NCBI RefSeq assembly: GCF_003201655.1
Contig: NZ_QJJU01000009.1
Coordinates: 161,090 to 225,089, forward strand
Reading direction: 5' to 3'
Origin: Mycolicibacterium moriokaense
Lineage (GTDB): Bacteria; Actinomycetota; Actinomycetes; Mycobacteriales; Mycobacteriaceae
DNA: 64,000 bases
The notes under the pieces are model-generated. The model searched no databases and had not been told where the DNA came from. It saw only the letters and a program-made list of their open reading frames with translations. Below are positions 1 to 10,108 of the stretch, in pieces. The number at the start of each line of letters is the position of its first letter. Within the stretch, counting starts at the first letter, position 1. The position numbers and the translations under genes were made by a program.

Positions 1-143
1 CGCTCTTGTGGAATTCTCAGAACGGTGCGCAAGACGAATGGCTCTGGTATCGGGAACAGTATGGGGATAGTGACAAGAAGACTATCGCTGCCAGGGCCGT
101 GTACGTGAGCGCGATTAACAGAACTGTCCGCGCTGGCTGCTAA
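1..143 (+). CDS. 3' end of an unidentified gene (partial)
   Basis: An open frame enters from the left edge (first full codon at base 3) and closes with TAA at 141-143, giving the last 46 residues of a protein. The tail is rich in Trp and Tyr, has charged residues and ends in Gly-Cys. Its base composition is less GC-rich than the neighbouring sugC operon, so it may be accessory DNA. I do not recognise the family. A secreted DUF1311-like protein is a weak possibility, because such domains often end with Trp/Tyr-rich helices. Only the C terminus is visible, so no function is assigned. Confidence 0.45.
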   Translation, partial: LLWNSQNGAQDEWLWYREQYGDSDKKTIAARAVYVSAINRTVRAGC

Positions 144-244
144 CAACGTCTATATGCGATCAGTCCGCGAGGGCATTTGCAGGTTAGTCGCGTTGGTCGG
201 CGCGAGCACCGATCGACTTGGGCCTGCGTAGTCGCTGATCGCCG

Positions 245-838
245 TCAGTTCGGCTGCGCCGCGCGCCGCGACGGGTCGAATACGTCGACTCCGTCCTGCT
301 GCCAGGCCTCGCGCATCTCGTCGGCGCCCTTGAGTCGAACCCACGCCGCCTCCGTCGCGGTGATCGGTGTCGCGGACAACACAGTGACCGGAGGCAGCGG
401 GGCGGTCAACGCTACGTCGTCAATATCGCTGCGGTCCAACAGAAACGCGGTGAACGGCGCGTAATCCCATAACGGCGTCTCGAGATCGATCAGTGCGTCC
501 GGCTCCAGGATCAGCCCTTCGACGGCTGGCGCGGCGGCCAGGATCGCGAGCGAGCGCGCCAGGCCTTTCGGCGACGGCCCGCGCAGCGCGACAACAACCT
601 CGGCGCGCGGACCGTGCAGCGCGTCGGTCACCATCTCCGTTGGGTCGAACATCGGATGGCGCGAACAGCCAAGCGACACATAGTAACTGAGGCCGTCGTC
701 ATCAGGTCCAAAGCGCAGCACGTCAATGCGCTCGGTGCCGAGAAACGTCACACTGGCTTCGTCGGGTTCTCCTGCTATCCCGGCCCTGCCGAAGTGCTCG
801 CGCAGGTGCGCGCCGACCTTCGCCAGGACGTCGATCAC
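245..838 (-). CDS. suppressor of fused (SUFU) domain protein
   Basis: This 197-residue soluble protein has the pattern of the bacterial suppressor-of-fused fold: a segment reading YYVSLGCSRHPM, then FDP and an acidic helix, then a hydrophobic strand EVVVALRG, then an alternating helix/strand C-terminal half. The GTG start at 838 overlaps the TGA of sugC (GTGA), so translation is probably coupled and the gene is the last member of the trehalose importer transcript. SUFU-domain proteins in bacteria have no assigned enzymatic activity and often act as immunity or binding modules. A role with the transporter is only suggested by the overlap. No signal peptide is visible. Confidence 0.7.
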   Translation of the reverse strand: MIDVLAKVGAHLREHFGRAGIAGEPDEASVTFLGTERIDVLRFGPDDDGLSYYVSLGCSRHPMFDPTEMVTDALHGPRAEVVVALRGPSPKGLARSLAILAAAPAVEGLILEPDALIDLETPLWDYAPFTAFLLDRSDIDDVALTAPLPPVTVLSATPITATEAAWVRLKGADEMREAWQQDGVDVFDPSRRAAQPN

Positions 839-2073
839 TCGACAGGCGGCGGTGGCGGCGGGATCTCAGCTGCAGCTGGCGGTTCTGGCGCCTGACCGTT
901 CGAGCCGCTCGGGGCGATGGTGAGGTTGGCGCCGGTGTCCGCGTCGAAGATCGTGATCTTGGAAGTATCGAAGGCCAGCTCCATGGTCTGGCCCGGTGTC
1001 GCCGTCGACTCCGTGGAAACCCTTGCCACGAATTCGTTCTCATTGACCCCTGAATCGGCGGCCAGCTCTGCCAGCTGTGCCGCCTGGGCACCGCCACCTT
1101 CAGCCTTGAAATGTACGTACTTGTCGGCGCCCAGGGATTCGACGAAGTCGACCGTCACCTCGAAGGTCAGTGCCCGGATCCGCGCGTAAGTATCGATAAC
1201 GGCGGCATCGTCGAGATGCTCCGGTCGAATGCCGACGATCACGTTGTTGGCCTTGGGGTGCTGCGCGAGCAGGTCGTGCACCTCTTGGGTCAGTGTGATG
1301 TCGCCAAACGGCAGCCGCAACCCGACGTCGGTCATCGTGGCGGGGAAGAAGTTCATTGCCGGTGATCCGATGAACCCCGCGACGAACAGGTTGGCCGGGC
1401 TGTTGTACAGCTCCTCCGGTGTGCCAATCTGCTGGACCACGCCCGCAAGCAACACCACCACCCGATCCCCCAGCGTCATGGCCTCGGTCTGGTCGTGCGT
1501 GACGTATACGGTGGTGGCGCCCAACCGATTCTGCAGCCGGGCGATCTCAGCGCGCATCTGCACGCGCAGCTTGGCGTCCAGGTTCGACAGCGGCTCGTCC
1601 ATCAGGAATGCCTTGGGATTGCGCACGATGGCGCGCCCCATCGCCACCCGCTGCCGCTGGCCGCCGGACAGCTGAGCGGGCTTGCGATCCAGAAAGTCGG
1701 TCAGGTCAAGGATTTTCGCGGTTTCGTCGACCTTCTGCGCGATCTCGGCCTTCTTCATCTTGGCCAGTGTCAGCGGGAACCCGATGTTCTGCCGCACGGT
1801 CATGTGAGGATAGAGGGCGTACGACTGGAACACCATCGCGATGTCGCGGTCCTTGGGGGCCTTCTCGTTGACCCGTTCGCCGGCGATGCGCAGCTCCCCC
1901 GACGAGATGTCCTCGAGGCCGGCAATCATGTTCAGCGTGGTGGACTTTCCGCAGCCGGACGGGCCGACCAGGATGATGAACTCGCCGTCGGCGATGGTGA
2001 TCGACAGGTCTTTCACGGCCGTCGCGCCGTTGGGGTAACTCTTGGTCACCCGGTCCAACACAATTTCGGCCAT
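835..2073 (-). CDS. sugC: trehalose ABC transporter ATP-binding protein SugC
   Basis: This is the ATPase of the LpqY-SugABC trehalose importer (412 residues). Walker A GPSGCGKSTT lies near residue 37, the ABC signature LSGGQRQR near 135, Walker B LMDEP near 157 and the switch His in YVTHDQTEA. A C-terminal regulatory/TOBE region follows, as in the MalK/UgpC class. The last 25 residues are an unusual Pro/Glu-rich tail that the family normally lacks. It is four bases downstream of sugB in a tight operon (lpqY-sugA-sugB-sugC). The complex recycles trehalose released during mycolate transfer by antigen 85 enzymes. Order and identity match H37Rv Rv1235-Rv1238. Confidence 0.95.
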   Translation of the reverse strand: MAEIVLDRVTKSYPNGATAVKDLSITIADGEFIILVGPSGCGKSTTLNMIAGLEDISSGELRIAGERVNEKAPKDRDIAMVFQSYALYPHMTVRQNIGFPLTLAKMKKAEIAQKVDETAKILDLTDFLDRKPAQLSGGQRQRVAMGRAIVRNPKAFLMDEPLSNLDAKLRVQMRAEIARLQNRLGATTVYVTHDQTEAMTLGDRVVVLLAGVVQQIGTPEELYNSPANLFVAGFIGSPAMNFFPATMTDVGLRLPFGDITLTQEVHDLLAQHPKANNVIVGIRPEHLDDAAVIDTYARIRALTFEVTVDFVESLGADKYVHFKAEGGGAQAAQLAELAADSGVNENEFVARVSTESTATPGQTMELAFDTSKITIFDADTGANLTIAPSGSNGQAPEPPAAAEIPPPPPPVE

Positions 2074-2077
2074 GGAG

Positions 2078-2910
2078 CTATCCCTTCACCGCACCGGACG
2101 TCAGGCCGGCCACGATCCGTCGTTGGAAAATTAGAACAAAGATAATGATGGGGATGGTGATAACCATCGCGCCTGCCGCGATGGATCCGGTCGGCTCCTC
2201 GAACTGCGAGCTACCGGTAAAGTTCGCGATCGCCACAGGCGCGGTGATGGCGCGCTGGGTCGCCGTCAGCGACAAGGCGAGCAGCAGGTCGTTCCAGGCA
2301 AAGATGAACACCAGGATCGCTGCGGTGACGATGCCCGGCGCGGCCAGCGGCGCAATCACTTTGCGGAACGCCTGGGCGGGCGTGGCGCCGTCCATCTTCG
2401 CCGCCTTCTCCAGATCCCAGGGGATCTCCCGGAAGAACGCCGAGAGTGTGTAGATCGCCAGCGGCAGTGCGAACGTGATGTACGGGATGATCAGGCCAGG
2501 CCACGTATCGAACAAACCGATGCTGCGCCACAGGTTGAAGATCGGCGTCACCAGCGAGATCTGCGGGAACATCGCAATCAGCAGCGCGACCCCGATCAGC
2601 ACCCGTTTACCCGGAAACGCCAGCCGCGCAACGGCGTAGGCAGCCATGCCGCCCACGACGACCGCGATCACCGTGGTGATCAACCCGATGCCGATCGAGT
2701 TGATCAGGGCTGAGGTGAAGATGTCGCCGGAGAATATGCCCTTGTAGTTGTCGAACGTGACCTGCGACGGAATCAGCTTGCCGTCCTTGACGGTTGACGT
2801 CGGCTTCAGCGACAGGCTCAGGATCCACAGCACGGGAAACAGCGCGTACAACACGACCAGAATGTTGACGACGGTCCAGCCCGTCGCTCGCCTCGCGCCG
2901 ACCTTCTCAG

Positions 2911-2914
<4 letters not shown>
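2078..2914 (-). CDS. sugB: trehalose ABC transporter permease SugB
   Basis: This is an inner-membrane permease of the MalG type (278 residues) with about six transmembrane helices. The cytoplasmic EAA-type loop ([18 protein letters not shown]) contacts the SugC ATPase. I chose the ATG at 2914, reading MTEKVGARR, because it overlaps the sugA stop (ATGA) and gives the family's usual length. The open frame extends to 3307, but that stretch only shadows sugA. The N-terminal helix begins around residue 15 and the last around residue 250. It pairs with SugA to form the trehalose channel. Confidence 0.95.
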
Positions 2915-5336
<2,422 letters not shown>

Positions 5337-5341
5337 TCAAT

Positions 5342-5404
5342 CGCGAGCGTGCGGAAACTGCCTGTAATTGGCGGCGTGTCGGCGTACAGACCCGCACGCT
5401 CGCG
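5342..5404 (-). repeat. dispersed palindromic repeat, copy A
   Basis: The ends are a perfect 13-bp inverted repeat (cgcgagcgtgcgg at 5342-5354 and ccgcacgctcgcg at 5392-5404). Read on the minus strand, the interior (GTCTG...CGCCGACACGCCG) matches copies B (43402), C (45437) and D (63811). It lies between the lpqY start and the end of the next gene. It could fold as a stem-loop in RNA or be a small non-autonomous mobile element. Confidence 0.75.
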
Positions 5405-5413
5405 GGAAAGGCG

Positions 5414-5941
5414 CTAGATCGTCAAGCGCGCCAGCAGATCCCGGCCGCGTTCTGCGCCCTGCGGGTCGCACAAGACGTCGTAGCGGCCGGCGACGAGCTG
5501 CATCGTCGAACTGAAATCTCTTGTGCCGCGCGCCATCGCATACGGGATCGCCGAGGTGATCAGGCCGAAGAACACACCGGCGATCAGTCCAGTTACCAGC
5601 GCGGCCCACGGGCTGGGGCTGAAGAAACCGAGAATCAGGCCGATGAACAGGCCAAGCCACGCTCCGGTCAGCACGCCACCGCCGAGCACCTTGGGCCAGG
5701 TCAGCCTGCCCGTGACGCGTTCCACCTGCATCAGGTCGACGCCGACGATGGTCACCTGCTGCACAGGGAACTGTTGATCGGACAAGTAGTCGACGGCGCG
5801 TTGCGCCTCGGCGTACGTCGGGTACGAGCCGATCGGCCAGCCCTTCGGTGGGGTGGGCAGGGCGGCCGGGGTACCGCGTCCGGAAGTCTGCGCACCCGGC
5901 GTCACGCCTGGGGCATGTCCTGGCTGGAACGGGCTGGTCAT
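5414..5941 (-). CDS. membrane protein with general-stress-protein 17M-like domain
   Basis: This 175-residue protein corresponds by position to H37Rv Rv1234. A Pro/Gly-rich N terminus (about 35 residues) is followed by a GSP17M-like module (PIGSYPTYAEAQRAVDYL, then VTIVGVDL). A glycine-zipper-like hydrophobic stretch from about residue 85 to 135 then forms two membrane helices (LTGAWLGLFIGLILGFF and ALVTGLIAGVFFGLI). The C terminus is cytoplasmic and charged. It points away from the downstream proline-rich gene and lies upstream of the trehalose operon on the same strand, with about 180 bases between. The function of this family is unknown; stress association comes from the domain name only. 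Confidence 0.8.
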   Translation of the reverse strand: MTSPFQPGHAPGVTPGAQTSGRGTPAALPTPPKGWPIGSYPTYAEAQRAVDYLSDQQFPVQQVTIVGVDLMQVERVTGRLTWPKVLGGGVLTGAWLGLFIGLILGFFSPSPWAALVTGLIAGVFFGLITSAIPYAMARGTRDFSSTMQLVAGRYDVLCDPQGAERGRDLLARLTI

Positions 5942-6035
5942 CGGTCTTCCATCTCCTCTATGCGCGCCTGAAGGTCGTGGCTGCTCTCACCAGGACCAAC
6001 GCTCCCGCCGCCGCAATCGTGCCCTGCAATTGCGC

Positions 6036-6041
6036 TAGGTT
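6036..6041 (+). promoter_or_regulatory. -10 hexamer TAGGTT, leaderless start
   Basis: TAGGTT ends seven bases before the ATG at 6049. This places the transcription start on or next to the start codon. No ribosome-binding site is visible between them. Confidence 0.45.
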
Positions 6042-6048
6042 GATCAGC

Positions 6049-6753
6049 ATGACAAATCCCGGCGAGGACGCAGGCCAAACGCCATCATCCGACTCCGGTG
6101 GCGGGGGGTCGGAGCCGTCATCGGGCGGCTACGAAGCGCCGCCGATCGAGCAGTCGCCGGAGCAATCGAGCCCGCCCGAGCCGCAGCAGCCCGACTACAA
6201 CCCGCCCCCGGCATACACCCCACCATCCGGATACGAGGCGCCCGGATACGAGGCGCCCGGCTACCAGCAGGCGTCGGGCTATCCGCCCCCGAACTTTTCG
6301 CCGCCCGACTACCCGCCGCCGGCGACGCCGGACTATTCCGCGCCCGGCGGTGCACAACCCGGCTACCCGCCGCCCTACCCCGGCCCGCCCGGCTACGGCG
6401 CGCGCTCGTACCCGCCCCCGCAATACGGGACGCCGCCGCCTCCCGGCTACGGGGCGCCCCCGCCTCCCGGCTACGGCCCGCCGCCGACCGGATATCCCGC
6501 GCCGGACTACTCGGCCTATGGGCAGCCGAGCCAGAAGACGAACCAGATGGCAATCGCGTCGATCGTCGCCTCGGCAATCGGCGTGCTGTGCGGCATCGGC
6601 TCGATCGTCGGTATCGCGCTGGGCATCGTGGCGCTGAACCAGATCAAGCAGACGCGCGAAGGCGGCCACGGGCTTGCCATCGCAGGCATCGCCGTTGGCG
6701 GGGTGACCCTGCTGCTCAACATGATCTGGACGATCATCGCCTTTAGTAGTTGA
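6049..6753 (+). CDS. proline-rich DUF4190 membrane protein
   Basis: This is a 234-residue protein. The first 155 residues are a low-complexity tail of Pro, Gly and Tyr with short tandem motifs (GYEAP twice, PPPGYGAP twice). Two transmembrane helices follow in the DUF4190 domain (ASIVASAIGVLCGIGSIVGI and GIAVGGVTLLLNMIWTII) with the connecting NQIKQTREGGHGLA loop. I chose the ATG at 6049, reading MTNPGEDAGQ, over an upstream frame extension because a -10 hexamer sits directly before it. It resembles H37Rv Rv1233c. The next gene encodes a paralogue of the same domain. The tail probably lies in the cytoplasm and may bind partner proteins; the function is unknown. Confidence 0.8.
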   Translation: MTNPGEDAGQTPSSDSGGGGSEPSSGGYEAPPIEQSPEQSSPPEPQQPDYNPPPAYTPPSGYEAPGYEAPGYQQASGYPPPNFSPPDYPPPATPDYSAPGGAQPGYPPPYPGPPGYGARSYPPPQYGTPPPPGYGAPPPPGYGPPPTGYPAPDYSAYGQPSQKTNQMAIASIVASAIGVLCGIGSIVGIALGIVALNQIKQTREGGHGLAIAGIAVGGVTLLLNMIWTIIAFSS

Positions 6754-6755
6754 CG

Positions 6756-7196
6756 ATGACCGCCAGCGACCCCGAGCAGCCGTCGCAGCCAGATCCGTAT
6801 GCGCCTGTCGATTACCCGCCGGATGCGGGTTTGCCTCCGCCCGTCTATCCACCGCCGTATCTAGGTGCGGCGGGTTACCCGGGCTATCCGGGCGCCCCCG
6901 GCTATTACCCGGGTGCCTACGACCCGTACCGGCCGACCAAGCCGCCCGGCACCAACGGCAAGGCGGTCGCGGCGCTTGTGACGTCGCTAGTGGGGCTCTT
7001 CTGTTGCGGCCTTCCGTCCATCGCGGGGCTGATCCTCGGCATCATCGGGATGCGCGAGACCCGACGCACCGGCCAGGACGGCTATGCGATCGCGCTGATC
7101 GGGACGATCATCGGCGGACTCGTGGTCGCCGGCTTGGTGGTCTATCTGCTGCTGTCGATAGGCATCTACGCCACCAACTGGCAGTGGGCGCCGTAG
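6756..7196 (+). CDS. DUF4190 membrane protein, second copy
   Basis: This 146-residue paralogue of the preceding gene has a Pro/Tyr/Gly-rich N terminus of about 65 residues. It then has two membrane helices (VAALVTSLVGLFCCGLPSIAG and ALIGTIIGGLVVAGLVVYLLL) joined by the MRETRRTGQDGYAIA loop typical of DUF4190. The ATG at 6756 is taken. A TTG at 6750 would overlap the previous stop and is also possible. Both genes are probably one transcript, and the pair looks like a local duplication followed by divergence of the tails. The cytosolic and membrane role is unknown. Confidence 0.8.
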   Translation: MTASDPEQPSQPDPYAPVDYPPDAGLPPPVYPPPYLGAAGYPGYPGAPGYYPGAYDPYRPTKPPGTNGKAVAALVTSLVGLFCCGLPSIAGLILGIIGMRETRRTGQDGYAIALIGTIIGGLVVAGLVVYLLLSIGIYATNWQWAP

Positions 7197-7200
7197 CTGT

Positions 7201-8157
7201 CTAGCTCGGCGGCCGGAACGGTTCGGCCGTGCGGTCCATGCCTGCGGCGCGGCCCTTTCCCGCGATCACCAACGCCATCTTGCGGCTGGCCTCATCGATC
7301 ATCTCGTCGCCCAGCATCACCGCACCGCGGGCGCCGCCTGCGCGGGATGTGTGCCACTCGTAGGCCTCAAGGATCAACTCGGCGTGATCGTAATCGGACT
7401 GGCGCGGGCTGAAGACCTCGTTGCCAGCGGCGATCTGGTCGGGATGCAGCACCCATTTGCCGTCATAGCCCAGAGCCGCCGACCTGCCTGCGACCCGCCG
7501 GAAACCGTCGACGTCACGGATTTTCAGATAGGGACCGTCGATCGCGAGGACACCGTGCGTGCGGGCGGCGATCAGGATCCGCATCAGCACATGGTGATGC
7601 GCGTCGCCGACGTCGTAGCCCTCGGGCTGCTCACCCACCTCGAGCGTGCGCATGTTGAGACTGGCCGCCATGTCCGCGGGCCCGAGCACCAGAGCCTGAA
7701 CCCGAGGCCCCGCTGCGATCGCGTCGATGTTGGTCAGGCCCTGTGCGTTTTCGATCTGCACCTCAATCCCGATGCGGCCCAACGGTAGTCCGTGCGTTGC
7801 CTCGAGCTGGCTCAGCAGTAGGTCCAGCGCGTGAATGTGGGAGGCGTCAGTCACCTTGGGCAGCACGACGATGTCCAGCGAGGGGCCCGCCGTACCCACC
7901 ACCTCGATGACGTCGGCGTGGGTCCACGGCGTCGTCCAGTCGTTGACCCGTACCCCGCGCAGCTGGCCCGCCCAACCCGGCTCGGCGAGCGCGACGGCGA
8001 CCTGCGTGCGCGCCCCGGCCTTAGCATCGGCTGCGACAGCGTCCTCCAGGTCGAGGAACACCTCATCGGCGGGTAGCGCCTTCGCCTTCTCGATCATTTT
8101 GAGGTTGCTGCCGGGAACCGAAAGGCACGTTCGACGGGGCCGATACGAGTTTTCCAC
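7201..8157 (-). CDS. HpcH/HpaI aldolase - CitE-like CoA ester lyase
   Basis: This 318-residue TIM-barrel protein belongs to the citrate lyase beta-subunit (CitE)-like family that cleaves or forms malyl-CoA-type esters. Family features are the N-terminal RTCLSVPGSN phosphate/CoA-binding strand, the acidic metal site EVFLDLEDAVA near residue 35, IGIEVQIENAQGL carrying the second Glu, and LGPADMAASL. The substrate cannot be read from the sequence; L-malyl-CoA, citramalyl-CoA and related esters are all possible. The GTG start at 8157 faces the MgtE-N/CBS gene across only 26 bases, so the two promoters must overlap. No citE gene is present at this place in the tuberculosis order, so this is an accessory insertion. 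Confidence 0.85.
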   Translation of the reverse strand: MENSYRPRRTCLSVPGSNLKMIEKAKALPADEVFLDLEDAVAADAKAGARTQVAVALAEPGWAGQLRGVRVNDWTTPWTHADVIEVVGTAGPSLDIVVLPKVTDASHIHALDLLLSQLEATHGLPLGRIGIEVQIENAQGLTNIDAIAAGPRVQALVLGPADMAASLNMRTLEVGEQPEGYDVGDAHHHVLMRILIAARTHGVLAIDGPYLKIRDVDGFRRVAGRSAALGYDGKWVLHPDQIAAGNEVFSPRQSDYDHAELILEAYEWHTSRAGGARGAVMLGDEMIDEASRKMALVIAGKGRAAGMDRTAEPFRPPS

Positions 8158-8183
8158 GACCCCACTCTCTACCCTCTACAGAT

Positions 8184-9476
8184 ATGGCGGCGGTGAACAG
8201 GGTCTATGCGGCCCGACTCGCGGGAATGGTGGTGCTTGGCCCCGATGGCGAGTCCATCGGCCGTGTCCGCGATGTGGTGATCAGCATCGGAGTCGCAGGC
8301 CATCAGCCGCGAGTGTTGGGCCTTGTCGTCGAATTGCTCACCCGCCGAAGGATTTTCGTTCCAATCCTGCGGGTGACGGCCATCGAGCCCAATGCAGTCA
8401 CACTCGCGACGGGCAACGTGTCGCTTCGCCGGTTCTCCCAGCGCCCCAACGAGGTGCTGGTGCTCGGCGAGGTGATCGAAACCCGGGTCCGTGTCGACGA
8501 TCCCGATCTGCCGGAGCTGGCCGGAATCGATGTCGTCGTGGTCGACCTGGGCATCGAGCAGAGCCGCACCCGCGACTGGGTCGTCACGAAGGTCGCCGTG
8601 CGCCCGCAGCGCAGGCTCGGCCGCCGCAGCAACGTCTCCATCGCCGAATGGAATCAGGTGCAGGGCCTGACCCCGTCCGGACTGGCGATGCCCGACCAGG
8701 GCGTGGCTCAGTTGCTCGAACAGTTCCAGGGCCAGCGCCCGATCGAGGTAGCCGAAGCGATTCGCGAGCTGCCCACCAAACGCCGCTACGAGGTGGTCAA
8801 GGCGCTCGACGACGAGCGGCTCGCCGACGTGCTGCAGGAACTGCCCGAGGACGAACAGGCCGACGTGCTGATGCAGTTGGAGACCGAACGCGCGGCCGAT
8901 GTGCTCGAGGCGATGGATCCCGACGACGCCGCCGACCTGTTGGGCACGATGACACCCGCCGACGCCGAGCGGTTCCTGCGCCGGATGGACCCCGAGGACT
9001 CCGAGGACGTGCGGCGGCTGCTGAGCCACTCCCCCGATACCGCGGGCGGGTTGATGACGTCCGAGCCCGTGGTGCTGGCCCCCGACACCACCGTCGCCCA
9101 GGCGCTGGCCAGGGTGCGCGATCCGGACCTGACGCCTGCGCTTGCGTCGCTGGTCTTCGTGGCGCGCCCACCCACCGCTACGCCAACCGGTCGCTACCTC
9201 GGCTGTGTACACCTGCAGCGGCTGCTGCGCGAACCGCCCGCCGAGCTGGTCAGCGGCATCCTCGACAAGGACCTGCCGACCCTGAGTCCCGAGGACGGGC
9301 TGTCGGCGGTGACTCGCTATTTCGCTGCCTACAATCTCGTCTGCGGTCCAGTCGTCGACGAGGAAAACCATCTGCTCGGCGCGGTGTCCGTCGACGACGT
9401 CCTCGACCACCTGCTGCCCGATGACTGGCGGGAACGTGAGGAACCCGAGTTGTCCGGCGCCGAAGGGGTGACATGA
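8184..9476 (+). CDS. PRC-barrel/MgtE N-domain/CBS protein (Rv1232c-like)
   Basis: This 430-residue soluble protein has three modules. The first 140 residues form PRC-barrel-like strands (GMVVLGPDGESIGRVRDVVI). Residues about 180-285 form an MgtE N-terminal superhelical domain with repeated LADVLQELPEDEQADVL-type units. Residues about 290-410 form a CBS pair (TAGGLMTSEPVVLAPDTTVAQAL ... SVDDVLDHLLP, quoted in part). The transmembrane channel domain of true MgtE magnesium transporters is absent. Its stop overlaps the start of a DUF1003 membrane protein, and this two-gene order is conserved in mycobacteria (Rv1232c-Rv1231c). It probably senses Mg2+ or nucleotides and acts on the partner protein; that is inference. 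Confidence 0.88.
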   Translation: MAAVNRVYAARLAGMVVLGPDGESIGRVRDVVISIGVAGHQPRVLGLVVELLTRRRIFVPILRVTAIEPNAVTLATGNVSLRRFSQRPNEVLVLGEVIETRVRVDDPDLPELAGIDVVVVDLGIEQSRTRDWVVTKVAVRPQRRLGRRSNVSIAEWNQVQGLTPSGLAMPDQGVAQLLEQFQGQRPIEVAEAIRELPTKRRYEVVKALDDERLADVLQELPEDEQADVLMQLETERAADVLEAMDPDDAADLLGTMTPADAERFLRRMDPEDSEDVRRLLSHSPDTAGGLMTSEPVVLAPDTTVAQALARVRDPDLTPALASLVFVARPPTATPTGRYLGCVHLQRLLREPPAELVSGILDKDLPTLSPEDGLSAVTRYFAAYNLVCGPVVDEENHLLGAVSVDDVLDHLLPDDWREREEPELSGAEGVT

Positions 9477-10021
9477 GCGACCTGTCGGCGCGCCAGCGGC
9501 TGGACACCCCGCGCACGTCACGCCGATTCGCGCCCAACTTCGACGTCGAGGCCGTCGGCCGGATTAGCGAATCGTTCGCGCGATTCCTTGGCACTGGTCG
9601 ATACCTTGCGCTCCAGACCATCTTCGTCATCATTTGGATCGCACTGAACCTGCTTGCCGTCAAATGGCAGTGGGACCCGTATCCGTTCATCCTGCTCAAC
9701 CTGGCGTTTTCCACCCAGGCGGCCTACGCGGCTCCGCTGATCCTGCTGGCGCAGAACCGCCAGGAAAACCGCGACCGGGTGTCACTGGAAGAAGACCGTC
9801 GGCGCGCCGAACAGACCAAGGCCGATACCGAGTACCTGGCCCGCGAACTGGCGGCGCTGCGGCTGGCCGTCGGCGAGGTCGCCACGCGCGATTACCTGCG
9901 CCGCGAACTCGAGGAATTGCACGAGAAGCTGACCGAGCTGCAACATCCACAACCCTCCGCCGACGGTGACGCGGCCGGTAAACCGGACGGCTCGGAGCGG
10001 CGGTCCAAACGGAGGGGCTGA
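9473..10021 (+). CDS. DUF1003 membrane protein (Rv1231c-like)
   Basis: This 182-residue protein has the DUF1003 core: two transmembrane helices (TIFVIIWIALNLLAVKW and PFILLNLAFSTQAAYAAPLI) followed by QNRQENRDRVSLEEDR. A long, highly charged coiled coil then runs from about residue 105 to 160. The ATG overlaps the stop of the CBS-domain gene (ATGA), so the two proteins are likely made together and may form a complex in which the coiled coil meets the soluble CBS protein. Its biochemical role is unknown. Confidence 0.88.
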   Translation: MSDLSARQRLDTPRTSRRFAPNFDVEAVGRISESFARFLGTGRYLALQTIFVIIWIALNLLAVKWQWDPYPFILLNLAFSTQAAYAAPLILLAQNRQENRDRVSLEEDRRRAEQTKADTEYLARELAALRLAVGEVATRDYLRRELEELHEKLTELQHPQPSADGDAAGKPDGSERRSKRRG

Positions 10022-10108
10022 ACCGGCTCTAGCCATTGCTGCAACAGGGGATTCGAGACTAGGTATGGTGACTTGGTTCCCACGTCACCGCAGACCAAGG
10101 ACGGTTGA

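Noticed and set aside
8169..9521. 450-residue open frame antisense to the MgtE-N/CBS gene
   Set aside because: It is the shadow of a well-supported gene: composition is His/Gln/Arg-rich with no family motif, and the sense strand has clear domains.
10022..10108. possible c-di-AMP (ydaO) riboswitch before the lytic transglycosylase gene
   Set aside because: Such riboswitches often precede actinobacterial wall-lytic genes, but the 87-base gap is too short and lacks the conserved core.
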